36,348 bases of DNA from an uncultured Johnsonella sp. (GTDB lineage: Bacteria > Bacillota > Clostridia > Lachnospirales > Lachnospiraceae). The translations under genes were made by a program, and so were the position numbers. The stretch covers positions 1-36,348 of the forward strand of contig CAAFUL010000056.1 in NCBI GenBank assembly GCA_900766185.1, written 5' to 3'. Of this stretch, positions 15,639 to 24,430 are shown piece by piece (within the stretch, counting starts at the first letter, position 1; every line of letters begins with the position of its first letter). The notes under the pieces are model-generated. The model saw only the letters and a program-made list of their open reading frames with translations. It was not told the origin of the DNA and did no database searches.

Positions 15639-16658
15639 ATGTCTAAAATTTATTATGAAAATGATTGTAACTTATCTTTGTTAAAGGATCAGACGATAGC
15701 TATTATAGGTTATGGAAGTCAGGGACATGCACAAGCACTCAACGCTAAAGAAAGCGGCTGCAATGTTATAATTGGTTTGTATGAGAACAGTAAGTCATGG
15801 GAAAAGGCAAAGAAACAGGGATTTGAAGTTTATACGGCTGCAGAAGCTGCTAAGAAAGCGGATATCATCATGATACTGATAAATGATGAACTTCAGGCTG
15901 ATATGTATAAGAAGGATATAGAGCCTAATCTTTCAGAAGGAAATATGTTGATGTTTTCGCATGGTTTTAATATACACTTCGGTTGTATAGAGCCGCCAAG
16001 CTATGTAGATGTTTCAATGGTTGCACCTAAGGGTCCCGGACATACAGTAAGAAGTGAGTATCTGGCAGGCAAAGGAGTTCCTTGTCTTGTGGCTGTAGAG
16101 CAAAACCCAAGCGGTAAGGCACTTGAAAAGGCACTTGCTTATGCACTTGCTATAGGTGGAGCAAGAGCCGGAGTACTGGAGACAAACTTCAGAACTGAAA
16201 CTGAAACCGATCTTTTCGGAGAACAGGCTATACTTTGCGGTGGTGTATGTGCTCTGATGCAGACAGGTTATGAGACTTTGGTAGAGGCGGGTTACGATCC
16301 TACCAATGCATACTTTGAATGTATACACGAGATGAAGCTTATAGTAGATTTGATATATCAGTCAGGATTTGAAGGTATGAGACATTCTATTTCAAATACT
16401 GCCGAGTATGGAGATTATATAAGCGGACCTAAGATAATTACCAAGGAAACAAAGGATGCCATGAAGAAAATACTTGCCGATATACAGGATGGAAGTTTTG
16501 CTAAGGAATTCCTTCTCGATATGTCAGCTGCAGGTCGTCAGGCACACTTTAAGGCAATGAGAAAAATTGCGGCTGAGCATCCTTCAGAAAAAGTAGGTAA
16601 AGATATACGCAAACTTTACAGTTGGAACAATGAAGAAGACAAGTTGATAAATAATTAA
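15639..16658 (+). CDS. ilvC: Ketol-acid reductoisomerase (class I)
   Basis: IlvC catalyses the second step of branched-chain amino acid synthesis: rearrangement and NAD(P)H reduction of 2-acetolactate or 2-aceto-2-hydroxybutyrate. The 339-residue protein is a standard class I form with a Rossmann motif GYGSQGHAQ (24-32), APKGPGHTVR, the metal ligands in the ETETDLFGEQ segment and a later ECIHEMKLIVDLIY. The beta2-alphaB loop, GLYENSKSWEKA, has two serines and a lysine, compatible with NADPH. It stands alone, without other ilv genes, and ends at its own terminator. Confidence 0.97.
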   Translation: MSKIYYENDCNLSLLKDQTIAIIGYGSQGHAQALNAKESGCNVIIGLYENSKSWEKAKKQGFEVYTAAEAAKKADIIMILINDELQADMYKKDIEPNLSEGNMLMFSHGFNIHFGCIEPPSYVDVSMVAPKGPGHTVRSEYLAGKGVPCLVAVEQNPSGKALEKALAYALAIGGARAGVLETNFRTETETDLFGEQAILCGGVCALMQTGYETLVEAGYDPTNAYFECIHEMKLIVDLIYQSGFEGMRHSISNTAEYGDYISGPKIITKETKDAMKKILADIQDGSFAKEFLLDMSAAGRQAHFKAMRKIAAEHPSEKVGKDIRKLYSWNNEEDKLINN

Positions 16659-16670
16659 AACTAAGTGTTA

Positions 16671-16714
16671 AAACCCTCTAAATGTATTTATTTTATATGT
16701 TTAGAGGGTTTTTG
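16671..16714 (+). terminator. Intrinsic terminator after ilvC
   Basis: AAACCCTCTAAA (16671-16682) and TTTAGAGGGTTT (16700-16711) form a perfect 12-bp stem, followed by TTGTTT. It lies 12 bp after the ilvC stop and closes its message. Confidence 0.85.
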
Positions 16715-16767
16715 TTTAGATATTTAGTGCTATTTTTATATAATTACTTAAAGTTTTATAATTAATG

Positions 16768-16796
16768 TTGACGCATTGTAAGAATTGCTTTATAGT
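16768..16796 (+). promoter_or_regulatory. Promoter of the zinc-ribbon/ABC-2 cassette
   Basis: TTGACG (16768-16773), a 17-bp spacer, then TATAGT (16791-16796), about 37 bp ahead of the first start codon. The match is good to sigma-A consensus and the location fits the following four-gene run. Confidence 0.65.
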
Positions 16797-16832
16797 TAAG
16801 CTAAGTTAATTTAAAGAAGGGAGAGAGTGTTT

Positions 16833-18740
16833 ATGAAATGTGCTAATTGTGGCAGTGAAGTAGGTGATGATAATAAGTTCTGCCCTAATTGCGGTGATAA
16901 GATGGTAAGTTCGGGGGAAGCAAATCAAACCGCACCGGTTGAACTTAGCAAGCCTTCTGAGGCTACTGTAGATCTTGCAGAAAGTGAAAAAGAAAGCCTG
17001 TTATCAGGAGGAGAGCCTATAGTTACACCAAGTCAGCCTCTGATAGATAATATGAGTCAGACAAACTCGGATTTCAATATGAGTCAGACAAACCCTGACT
17101 TTTCTTCCAACACTCAGTCAGGAGGGCAAACTCAAGTTAATGTAAACGCAGCGGGTAATAATGAACAGCCTCCAAAAAAGAAAAGTAAGGCACCTATTTT
17201 TATAGGTTTGGGAGTAGCATTAGTAGCATTGATAGCCATAATAGGTTTTGCGGTATTTGCAGGTCAGAATTTCTTTAAGAGGACTTTTTCTTCAGCTACT
17301 GATTATTACAAGTATGTTGAAAAAAAGAATATTAATAACAATGCCAACTGGAAGTCTTACGATGCCTATGTAAAAAGATTATCATCTATAAATTCAAGCA
17401 AATATACTCAAAATATAAGTATTGAACTTTCAGATGATGCTAAGGAACTTATAAGTGACTTGTCTTCAGAGGTGGATCTGTCATGGTTTGAAAAGCTTGA
17501 TGTTGATGTGGAATTTGCGGCAAAAGATAAAAACTATGAGATGTCAATGAATTCAAAGGTCAATGATAAGGATGTGGTAAGTTTTAAAGCTTATGCAGAT
17601 GATGAGAATTTTTATTTTACCATACCTGATCTGACAGATGATTATATTCAAGTTTCAAAAGAATATTTAAGCGATAACGGTTTTGATTTTGATGCCTATA
17701 TGTCATCATACGAGTCTTTACCAAGTAAGGATAAGTTAAAAACACTTACAACAAAGTATCTTAACACATATTTGAAGAATGTATCAGGAGTAAAGAAGGA
17801 AAGAACAAAGCTTGAGGCTGCAGAAGTATCACAGTCGGTATATAAATTAAGCTATACTTTAGAAGATGATAAAATAAAGGATATGTTAAATGCACTGGCC
17901 AAGCAGGCAAAAGATGATGATGAACTTAAAGATGTAATTCGTGCTTTTGTTCAGCTTTCAGTGGCTTCAATGGGATCTAATGCTAAACATTTAGGTGTTA
18001 CAGCAGATGATCTGATGGATGATTATGACAGTTCGTTAGAAGAAATGCTTGAGAGTCTTGAAGATGCTGACTTTGACGGATTGACATTTACCATGGCTAT
18101 CTATGTTGATGATGGAGGCAATATCGTAGGAAGAGATATAAACTTTGCTTCTGATGAATCAGAGATCGTTATGAAATATGCATTTACTAAAAAGGGTAAA
18201 GATGTAGGTATACTTTATTCATATGATTATGATGGAAGTTCGATAGAATTTTCAGGTAAAGGAAAGCTTTCAGGAACTAATCTAAGTGGTGAGTTTAGTC
18301 TTGTTCAAGGAAATGACGATGATGAAACTACCCTATTTGTTGTTGATGTTGAAAAGCTTAACCTTGCAAAGCTTGGTGATGAAAATCAAGAGATGGCTTT
18401 AACTATCAAGGCAGAGGATGGAATAGATGATGTGTACTATGGCATGAGTATGTTGTCAGGTTATGCTTTAAGACTGGAAGAGAATAAGTCAAAGTCTGTC
18501 ATTGCTATACTTGACGAAGAATCTCCTCTAGTTACTATCACAGGAACCGAGAAGGTAGAAGCTACCAAGAAGATAAGTATTCCTGAGGATATGGAAACTT
18601 ATGATATAGAAGATGACGGGGTAACGGAGTGGGTTGAAACTTTTGATACCGATAAGTTTATAGACCAACTAGGTGAGACGGATCTTCCGCAAGAGTGGAT
18701 CGATGCTATAGAGGCATCTTTGGGATTTTTAAGTAATTAG
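16833..18740 (+). CDS. Zinc-ribbon membrane-anchored protein (DUF6583-like)
   Basis: The 635-residue protein opens with a zinc ribbon of two CxxC pairs (Cys3/Cys6 and Cys17/Cys20), then a Ser/Gln/Asn-rich linker with the tandem MSQTN-x-DF motif (74-81 and 83-90). A single membrane span (121-143) follows, then an extracytoplasmic region of about 490 acidic residues (DDADEEL-rich). The zinc ribbon would be inside the cell and the large domain outside. The architecture is like the DUF6583 proteins of Lachnospiraceae, as I recall; no function is known. Start: ATG 16833 matches the ribosome-binding site (AAGAAGGGAG) and zinc-ribbon start better than the in-frame GTG 16827. It is 8 bp ahead of an ABC ATPase gene. 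Confidence 0.82.
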   Translation: MKCANCGSEVGDDNKFCPNCGDKMVSSGEANQTAPVELSKPSEATVDLAESEKESLLSGGEPIVTPSQPLIDNMSQTNSDFNMSQTNPDFSSNTQSGGQTQVNVNAAGNNEQPPKKKSKAPIFIGLGVALVALIAIIGFAVFAGQNFFKRTFSSATDYYKYVEKKNINNNANWKSYDAYVKRLSSINSSKYTQNISIELSDDAKELISDLSSEVDLSWFEKLDVDVEFAAKDKNYEMSMNSKVNDKDVVSFKAYADDENFYFTIPDLTDDYIQVSKEYLSDNGFDFDAYMSSYESLPSKDKLKTLTTKYLNTYLKNVSGVKKERTKLEAAEVSQSVYKLSYTLEDDKIKDMLNALAKQAKDDDELKDVIRAFVQLSVASMGSNAKHLGVTADDLMDDYDSSLEEMLESLEDADFDGLTFTMAIYVDDGGNIVGRDINFASDESEIVMKYAFTKKGKDVGILYSYDYDGSSIEFSGKGKLSGTNLSGEFSLVQGNDDDETTLFVVDVEKLNLAKLGDENQEMALTIKAEDGIDDVYYGMSMLSGYALRLEENKSKSVIAILDEESPLVTITGTEKVEATKKISIPEDMETYDIEDDGVTEWVETFDTDKFIDQLGETDLPQEWIDAIEASLGFLSN

Positions 18741-18748
18741 GAGTTATA

Positions 18749-19414
18749 ATGTTGGAACTTATTAATATATCAAAAAGGTATAAAGATAAGTGGGTACTGA
18801 AAGATATACATATGAAACTTAATGAGGAAAGATGTGTGGGAATTCTGGGTGTCAATGGCAGTGGAAAGACCACACTTCTTTCCATTTTGGCAGGAGTTTT
18901 AAAGCCGAATTCGGGAAAAGTTATGTATAGTGATGCAGACCTGCTTAAAAATCAGACTTTAAGAAGAAAGCTTATAGCTTATATACCGCAAAAATCTCCG
19001 TTAATAGAAGAATTAAATGCTTTAGATAATCTCAAGCTCTGGTATGATAAAGAAGAGCTTAAAAAAGAGATATCTTCAGGTGTTATATCCTTGCTTGGAG
19101 TTGACGAGTTTTTGAAAAAACCGGTGTCAGCGCTTAGTATGGGTATGAAGAAGAGGCTCAGTATAGCCTGTGCTGTTGCAAGTAAGCCGAAGATACTTTT
19201 AATGGACGAGCCTTCAGCCTACCTTGATATAATATGTAAAGCGGACATACACCGATATATAAGTGAGCATAAAAGACAGGGCGGAAGTATAATACTGGTC
19301 AGCCATGATGTAGGGGATTTTACAGTATGCGATGAGCATTATGTACTTAAATCAGGTGTATTGAGTCCGTTTGAATACAAGGATAATGTAGATGAACTTA
19401 TAAAAAAGCTTTAG
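18749..19414 (+). CDS. ABC transporter ATP-binding protein
   Basis: The 221-residue ATPase has Walker A GVNGSGKT (34-41), a Q-loop, signature LSMGMKKR, Walker B ILLMDEPS and a switch histidine in SHDVG. Its short length and the two ABC2-type permeases after it place it with exporters of the Nod/Nat/CcmA-like group. GGAG lies 6 bp upstream of the start. It follows the zinc-ribbon protein by 8 bp, so the two are probably co-translated. Confidence 0.95.
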   Translation: MLELINISKRYKDKWVLKDIHMKLNEERCVGILGVNGSGKTTLLSILAGVLKPNSGKVMYSDADLLKNQTLRRKLIAYIPQKSPLIEELNALDNLKLWYDKEELKKEISSGVISLLGVDEFLKKPVSALSMGMKKRLSIACAVASKPKILLMDEPSAYLDIICKADIHRYISEHKRQGGSIILVSHDVGDFTVCDEHYVLKSGVLSPFEYKDNVDELIKKL

Positions 19415-19449
19415 AGATGTATTTTAGATAAAAAGAAGGTGCTGGCTCT

Positions 19450-20658
19450 ATGAATATGATTTTTAGATATACGGTTTTGAATATAAAAAAAGCTCTTAAG
19501 CTAAGTAAGTTCTCATTTATTTCCGCTGTTATTATTTTAATTGTGGCAACCTTGGTAAGTTATATTGCTATAAGCCTTGATAATTCAAACGAAGACAATC
19601 AAAAAATAAAAGTAGGAATAGTGGGAGATCCCAAGGATAGTTATATAGGATTAGGTATAAGTGCCTTGGACAGACTGGACAGTTCAAGATACAGTATTAA
19701 CTTTGTAAAGTTGTCGGAAAAAGAAGCAAGGCAAAAGCTTCAAAAGGCTCAGATCGCAGGTTATATTATTATATCTGATGAGTTTTTGGAAGCCCTAGGC
19801 AGAGGAGAACATGAAAAACTTAAGTTTGTGAGCAGGTATAACTTAGGTCTTGCGGATAATATATTAAAAGAAGCGGCGCAAGTGTTATCAGTTGCTTTGT
19901 TTAATTCGGAAAGAGCTATATATGCTATGCAGGATTTTGTGATAGATAAAAAAGAGCCAAAGCTTAGTGAAATAACTGTAGATATGAATAAGGTCTTTAT
20001 TAATAAGATATTTACCAGAAATAACCTGTATGATATAGAGGTAATGGATTATTATAAGGAAATTGATATAAAAAGCTATTACATATCGTCAATGTTTGCT
20101 TTTTTTATAATACTTTCAGGAATAGGTTTAAGTCTTTTGCTTATAAAAAAGGATATGGAGCTTTATAAAATCTTGCAAAGTAAGGGGTTTTCTTTTATTT
20201 ATCAAGTTATAAGCGAATTTACGGTGGCATTTGTATATATGTGTATCAGTCTGCTCTTACCGTTTATTATACTTATAGCACTTTATAATTTTGACTATAT
20301 GGATATAGAGCCTGTAAGTCTTCTTATGGCAAGCTTACCTTTGGTAATGGTTTTAACTGCCATATATCAGCTTATATATGAGCTGATATCAGACTTTATT
20401 GCGGCAATCAGTACTTCCTTTGTACTTATGCTTAGTATGGCATATCTGTCGGGAGTATTTTACCCTGCAAGTTTTTTTGCAGACGAGATTAAGCTGTTTA
20501 TTAAGTTTTTGCCGATAAATTCGGGGCTTGAGATAATGCAGGGAGTATTTTTATCACAGCCAAAGGGTGGGAATGTAGCCTTGCTTGTATTTTATAGCCT
20601 TATTGCAATACTCCTTAGTATAGTTATAAGAAGAAGGCGTATACTAAAAAGTGCTTGA
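19450..20658 (+). CDS. ABC-2 type permease (ABC2_membrane_3-like), first copy
   Basis: The 402-residue membrane protein has one N-terminal span (about 24-42), a large outer domain of about 170 residues starting KVGIVGDPKDS, then about five spans at 215-395. This is the layout of ABC2_membrane_3 exporters. It lies 35 bp behind the ATPase gene, so it is probably one half of a transporter dimer with the next permease. The substrate is unknown; lipids, peptides or antibiotics are all possible. Confidence 0.85.
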   Translation: MNMIFRYTVLNIKKALKLSKFSFISAVIILIVATLVSYIAISLDNSNEDNQKIKVGIVGDPKDSYIGLGISALDRLDSSRYSINFVKLSEKEARQKLQKAQIAGYIIISDEFLEALGRGEHEKLKFVSRYNLGLADNILKEAAQVLSVALFNSERAIYAMQDFVIDKKEPKLSEITVDMNKVFINKIFTRNNLYDIEVMDYYKEIDIKSYYISSMFAFFIILSGIGLSLLLIKKDMELYKILQSKGFSFIYQVISEFTVAFVYMCISLLLPFIILIALYNFDYMDIEPVSLLMASLPLVMVLTAIYQLIYELISDFIAAISTSFVLMLSMAYLSGVFYPASFFADEIKLFIKFLPINSGLEIMQGVFLSQPKGGNVALLVFYSLIAILLSIVIRRRRILKSA

Positions 20659-21051
20659 TATAGTTTTTTAAGTAAATGAATTGAGGTAATTGTTTGATTA
20701 TACGAATAAATTGATTTGGTTTATTTTCTAAATATTATGCTAATTTACTTTTGCAAAATATTGCAGCAACTGAGCAATATAATTTATAAAAGCTGTAGAA
20801 TAATAATATGAAAATTTAATTATATGCTTGATAACAGTTGTAAAAAATATAGCAGCAACCGAGAAGTATAATTTGTAAAAGCTTCAAAATAATAATAAGA
20901 AAATTCAATTATATGCTTGATAACAGTTGTAAAAAATATAACAGTAACTTAGCAGTATAATTTATAAAAACTGTAAACTATCAGAAATCGGTTTTTATAA
21001 AGTTGAATGTTTCAAAAATTGCTACACATTAACAAGATAGGGATATAAGAT
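20659..21051 (+). other. AT-rich spacer with tandem repeats between the permease genes
   Basis: No gene is seen. It contains two full and one partial copy of an 89-bp unit (listed separately). There are no clear terminators or consensus promoters, so the second permease could be on the same message. Confidence 0.6.
20758..20978 (+). repeat. 89-bp tandem repeat, about 2.5 copies
   Basis: Units begin at 20758, 20847 and 20936. Each starts with an ATAT(T/A)(G/A)CAG-type sequence. The first two share a perfect run ATTATATGCTTGATAACAG, then TTGTAAAAA. The third ends after TATAATTTATAAAAACTGTAAAC, where the unit is cut off. The copies differ at several bases, so they are not very recent. They sit entirely in a spacer between two transporter permease genes. 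Confidence 0.8.
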
Positions 21052-22167
21052 ATGCGTAAAATATTTACATGGTACTACCTGCTTAATAAAAGAACTTTAA
21101 AAAATTATAGTTATATAGTACTGTTTTTGCTGCTTCCCTTGCTTGCTTTTTCGCTAAAGATAATAAGTTTAAGGGACAGTTCGGTACTTAAAGTGGGACT
21201 GTATACAGATGCAAATTCAGGATTATCAAAGGATATTATTAAGGAGCTTAGCAAAGAAGACAGTATTATAAATTTTATAGAGTATAAGGATGAGGAGAGG
21301 GCTTATGAAGATCTGCAAGTTAAGCTTGATGCCCTGTGGATTTTACCGGATGATTTAGCAGAGGCTATAAATAATAATCTATATAAGAAAAAGCATGTTG
21401 TTAAAGTTATAGAAGCAAGAAAAAGCAGCATACTGGGTATATCAAGAGAAAAGCTTTTTGCAAAGCTATATCCTTATATTTCCAAGGCTTTATATAAAAA
21501 ATACATGGAAGAAAAGTTCCCTTATTTAAAAGATGATAAAGAGGGAGAAAAAGAACTGGATGCATACTATGAAGCAAGAAAGATAGAGGATGATATTATA
21601 GAGTTCGTAAGTCTTGACAAAGATGGTTACATAGAGAAAAAAACAGATAAGAGTTTTATTCTAAGCCCCTTAAGAGGTTTTTTGGCTATATGGCTTTTTC
21701 TTGTGGCAATGATATCGGCTATGTTTTATAAAAAGGATATAGATGCAGGGCTTTGGGTATGGATTGACAGAAGGCTTAAATCAGCTTTTTCTTTTTTATA
21801 CATATTTGCTATAACATCTACGGCAGCCTTGATAATGCTTGTAGCGATATATGTATCGGGTCTTGGTATTGCTTTGTATAAAGAAGTTGTGAGTTTGTTT
21901 TTCTATGTGATTGCGCTTGCCTTAGTAAGCAATATACTAAGAGTTATATTTAACAATATATACATATACAGTGCATTCATACCTGTTATTTTGATAGTGA
22001 GCGTAATTTTAAGTCCTATATTTATAGATTTGTCAAGACCTTTGTTACAGTGTACTGTGCCGGTTTATCACTATATAAACTCTACACACACTTTAAGCGG
22101 ATTATATAAAATGTTTGCCTATATAGGGATTTTAGTACCCTTGCACTTGATTTTGGTAAGGTCATAA
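21052..22167 (+). CDS. ABC-2 type permease (ABC2_membrane_3-like), second copy
   Basis: The 371-residue protein has the same plan as the first permease: a span at about 20-36, an outer domain (starting KVGLYTDANSG, about 150 residues), and five spans at about 210-368. The first copy has KVGIVGDP at the same place, so the two are paralogues. It probably pairs with the first permease to form a heterodimer powered by the upstream ATPase. The 393-bp gap between them is unusual. Confidence 0.8.
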   Translation: MRKIFTWYYLLNKRTLKNYSYIVLFLLLPLLAFSLKIISLRDSSVLKVGLYTDANSGLSKDIIKELSKEDSIINFIEYKDEERAYEDLQVKLDALWILPDDLAEAINNNLYKKKHVVKVIEARKSSILGISREKLFAKLYPYISKALYKKYMEEKFPYLKDDKEGEKELDAYYEARKIEDDIIEFVSLDKDGYIEKKTDKSFILSPLRGFLAIWLFLVAMISAMFYKKDIDAGLWVWIDRRLKSAFSFLYIFAITSTAALIMLVAIYVSGLGIALYKEVVSLFFYVIALALVSNILRVIFNNIYIYSAFIPVILIVSVILSPIFIDLSRPLLQCTVPVYHYINSTHTLSGLYKMFAYIGILVPLHLILVRS

Positions 22168-22246
22168 TAATTATGCTATAAAGCTTTGTAAAGTTATGTT
22201 ATAATTAGCGAAGCTTTAATATATTAAAAAAAGAGAGGCTTAGAAT

Positions 22247-22768
22247 ATGAGTAAGAATCCTATAGTTACAATTAATATGAATGACGGCTCGGTAATAAAA
22301 CTTGAGCTTTATCCTGATGTTGCCCCAAATACCGTAAAGAATTTTATAAGTTTAATAAATTCAGGTTATTATAACGGTCTTATTTTCCACAGGGTAATAT
22401 CAGGCTTTATGATACAGGGAGGCTGTCCTAAGGGTATAGGTACAGGCGGTCCAGGTTATACCATAGAAGGTGAGTTTGCTCATAATGGAATAAAGAATGA
22501 CTTAAAGCATGAAAGAGGAGTTATATCTATGGCTAGGGCTATGGATCCGAACTCTGCCGGAAGTCAGTTTTTCATAATGCATGAAACTTCACCACACCTT
22601 GACGGTGCTTATGCGGCTTTTGGAAAAGTAATAGAGGGTATGGATGTGGTTGATAAAATAGCAGCTATTCAGACGGATAGAGAGGACAGACCTCTTAAGG
22701 AACAAAAAATAGCTTCTATGACAGTTGATACTTTTGGAGTAGAGTATGAAGCTCCTAAGAAACATTAG
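22247..22768 (+). CDS. Cyclophilin-type peptidyl-prolyl cis-trans isomerase
   Basis: The 173-residue cytosolic protein has the cyclophilin core: YYNGLIFHRVISGFMIQGG, GVISMARAMDPNSAGSQFFI and the substrate-pocket HLDGAYAAFGKV. It speeds isomerisation of proline peptide bonds in folding proteins. It has no signal peptide. Its 3' end overlaps the next gene by 23 bp, so they are co-expressed. Upstream, AAAGCTTTG and CGAAGCTTT form a 9-bp stem around a possible -10 TATAAT. Confidence 0.95.
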   Translation: MSKNPIVTINMNDGSVIKLELYPDVAPNTVKNFISLINSGYYNGLIFHRVISGFMIQGGCPKGIGTGGPGYTIEGEFAHNGIKNDLKHERGVISMARAMDPNSAGSQFFIMHETSPHLDGAYAAFGKVIEGMDVVDKIAAIQTDREDRPLKEQKIASMTVDTFGVEYEAPKKH

Positions 22769-23432
22769 TATTGAGGGTACTGACTATAAAGTGATGATAT
22801 CTGATGAGGCTTTTGCTTTGGAAGAGGCTAAGAGTAGGGGAATCGCTACTATAGCCATAGACCCTGAGGGGATACTTAATCTGTCTTTGGCAGAATATGC
22901 AGTAGGAAGTCTTGAAGTAATCGATAATGAGTTCCTTAAAAAGGTTATTTGCAGAAAGCATAATAAGCCTTTGACCATATTAGATACCGATAGACTGTCT
23001 CTTAGAGAATTAACCTGTGATGACTATGTTAAGATTGAGTCATCACAGGCTTTGTCAGAATCCGGAAGGTATTTTGAAGATGAAGCAACTTTTCTTAACT
23101 ATATAAATATTACTTACAGGTTCTTTGATTATGGGATTTGGGCGGTTGAAGATAGGAAGAATTCCGATTTTATAGGTATGGCAGGGTTGTATTTCAGAAA
23201 TGATAAGGGAAGGTATTTTCTTAGCTATTTTATTGCTCCTGAGTGTAGGAATAAAGGCTATGCCTATGAAATATCTAAAGAGATAATCAAAAAGGTGTAT
23301 AAAAAAGTAAAACCTGCTATAGAGATAAAAAAAGGAAATACCGCCTCAATTAAACTGGCTGAAAAACTGTCAAAGTATAGTAAAGATATGTTGAAATATT
23401 CTATAGATATATTCTATTTGGATGTGTTATAA
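22746..23432 (+). CDS. GNAT acetyltransferase with N-terminal HAD-like half-domain
   Basis: The 228-residue protein starts inside the end of the cyclophilin gene. The first 75 residues (VMISDEAFALEEAKSRGIATIAI...) form a Rossmann-like half-domain like that seen in Lachnospiraceae GNAT proteins. The rest is a GNAT domain: TDRLSLRELTCDDY, then YFLSYFIAPECRNKGYAYEISKEII, with the acetyl-CoA loop. The substrate is unknown. There is a good chance it is a protein or metabolite acetyltransferase. The overlap makes a shared message likely. Confidence 0.82.
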   Translation: MKLLRNISIEGTDYKVMISDEAFALEEAKSRGIATIAIDPEGILNLSLAEYAVGSLEVIDNEFLKKVICRKHNKPLTILDTDRLSLRELTCDDYVKIESSQALSESGRYFEDEATFLNYINITYRFFDYGIWAVEDRKNSDFIGMAGLYFRNDKGRYFLSYFIAPECRNKGYAYEISKEIIKKVYKKVKPAIEIKKGNTASIKLAEKLSKYSKDMLKYSIDIFYLDVL

Positions 23433-23542
23433 TATTGCATACAGTATACTAATACATAAAAATCTTAAATTGCACAAGCGGTTTTTAAGTTTTTAGAAGT
23501 TAGTTAATTTTATATCAGAGTAAAATTGCCTAGGAGTAATTT

Positions 23543-24430
23543 ATGGACAATATAAGCCTGAAAGCTTATGCGAAAGTCAATCTGTCCTTGGATATATTAG
23601 CAAGGAGAGAGGATGGATATCATGAGCTTTGCATGATTATGCAAAGTATTGGGGTTTATGATAAGGTAAACCTAACTAAATTAAGACAAAAAGACATAAA
23701 GATAAGTTCCAATATTAAAAATTTATGCCTTCCTGAAAACAATATAGTTTATAAGGCTGCAAAGCTTTTATATGAAAGATTTGATATAAAAGAGGGATTG
23801 CATATAAATTTATATAAATATATTCCTATGGGAGCGGGTATGGCAGGAGGCAGTACGGATGCGGCAGCCGTTCTTAGAGGAATGAATGAGCTTTATAACT
23901 TGAGGTTAAGTAAGGAAGAGCTTATGAAAATAGGTTTGGAAATAGGTGCGGATGTTCCTTTTTGTATATGTGGGGGAACTATGTTGGCTAAGGGTATAGG
24001 AGAGGAGCTGTCCGGGTTAAAATCTATGCCTGCTGCGCATTTGGTGCTTGTGAAGCCTAAATTTTCAATATCTACCAAAGAAGCCTACTCTTTGGTGGAT
24101 CTATCGAAGCTTACAGATAGGGATAGACCTGATACCGATAAAATTCTTTCTTACATTAATGAAGGAGATCTTAAAAAGATAGCCGGAAATATGAAAAATG
24201 TTTTTGAGCTGTATATAGGAAAGAAGTATCCTTTAATAGAAAAAATAAAGAAAGAGCTTATAAATCAAGGTGCGCTTGGAGCTGTGATGACCGGTTCCGG
24301 TTCTGTGGTGTTCGGAGTTTTTGAAGACTTGATACTTGCGAAAAAGTGCTATGAAACTTTTAAGCAAAGAGAGTTTAGGGCTGAGGTTAAAGAAGTGTAT
24401 ATAAGCAAATTTATAAAAGGAGGGTTATAA
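23543..24430 (+). CDS. ispE: 4-diphosphocytidyl-2-C-methyl-D-erythritol kinase
   Basis: IspE phosphorylates 4-diphosphocytidyl-2-C-methyl-D-erythritol in the MEP pathway to isoprenoids. The 295-residue protein has the GHMP-kinase motifs: AYAKVNLSLDILARREDGYHE at the start, the ATP loop PMGAGMAGGSTDAAA (95-109) and GAVMTGSGSVVFG near the end. The conserved substrate-binding Asp is in EIGADVPFC. It opens the run ispE-gntR-ddl-murI-DUF1934, with its stop overlapping the next ATG in TAATG. Confidence 0.97.
   Translation: MDNISLKAYAKVNLSLDILARREDGYHELCMIMQSIGVYDKVNLTKLRQKDIKISSNIKNLCLPENNIVYKAAKLLYERFDIKEGLHINLYKYIPMGAGMAGGSTDAAAVLRGMNELYNLRLSKEELMKIGLEIGADVPFCICGGTMLAKGIGEELSGLKSMPAAHLVLVKPKFSISTKEAYSLVDLSKLTDRDRPDTDKILSYINEGDLKKIAGNMKNVFELYIGKKYPLIEKIKKELINQGALGAVMTGSGSVVFGVFEDLILAKKCYETFKQREFRAEVKEVYISKFIKGGL

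Noticed and set aside
20758..20978. CRISPR array
   Set aside because: The unit is 89 bp, directly tandem and AT-rich, with no conserved 25-40 bp repeat and variable spacers and no cas genes.
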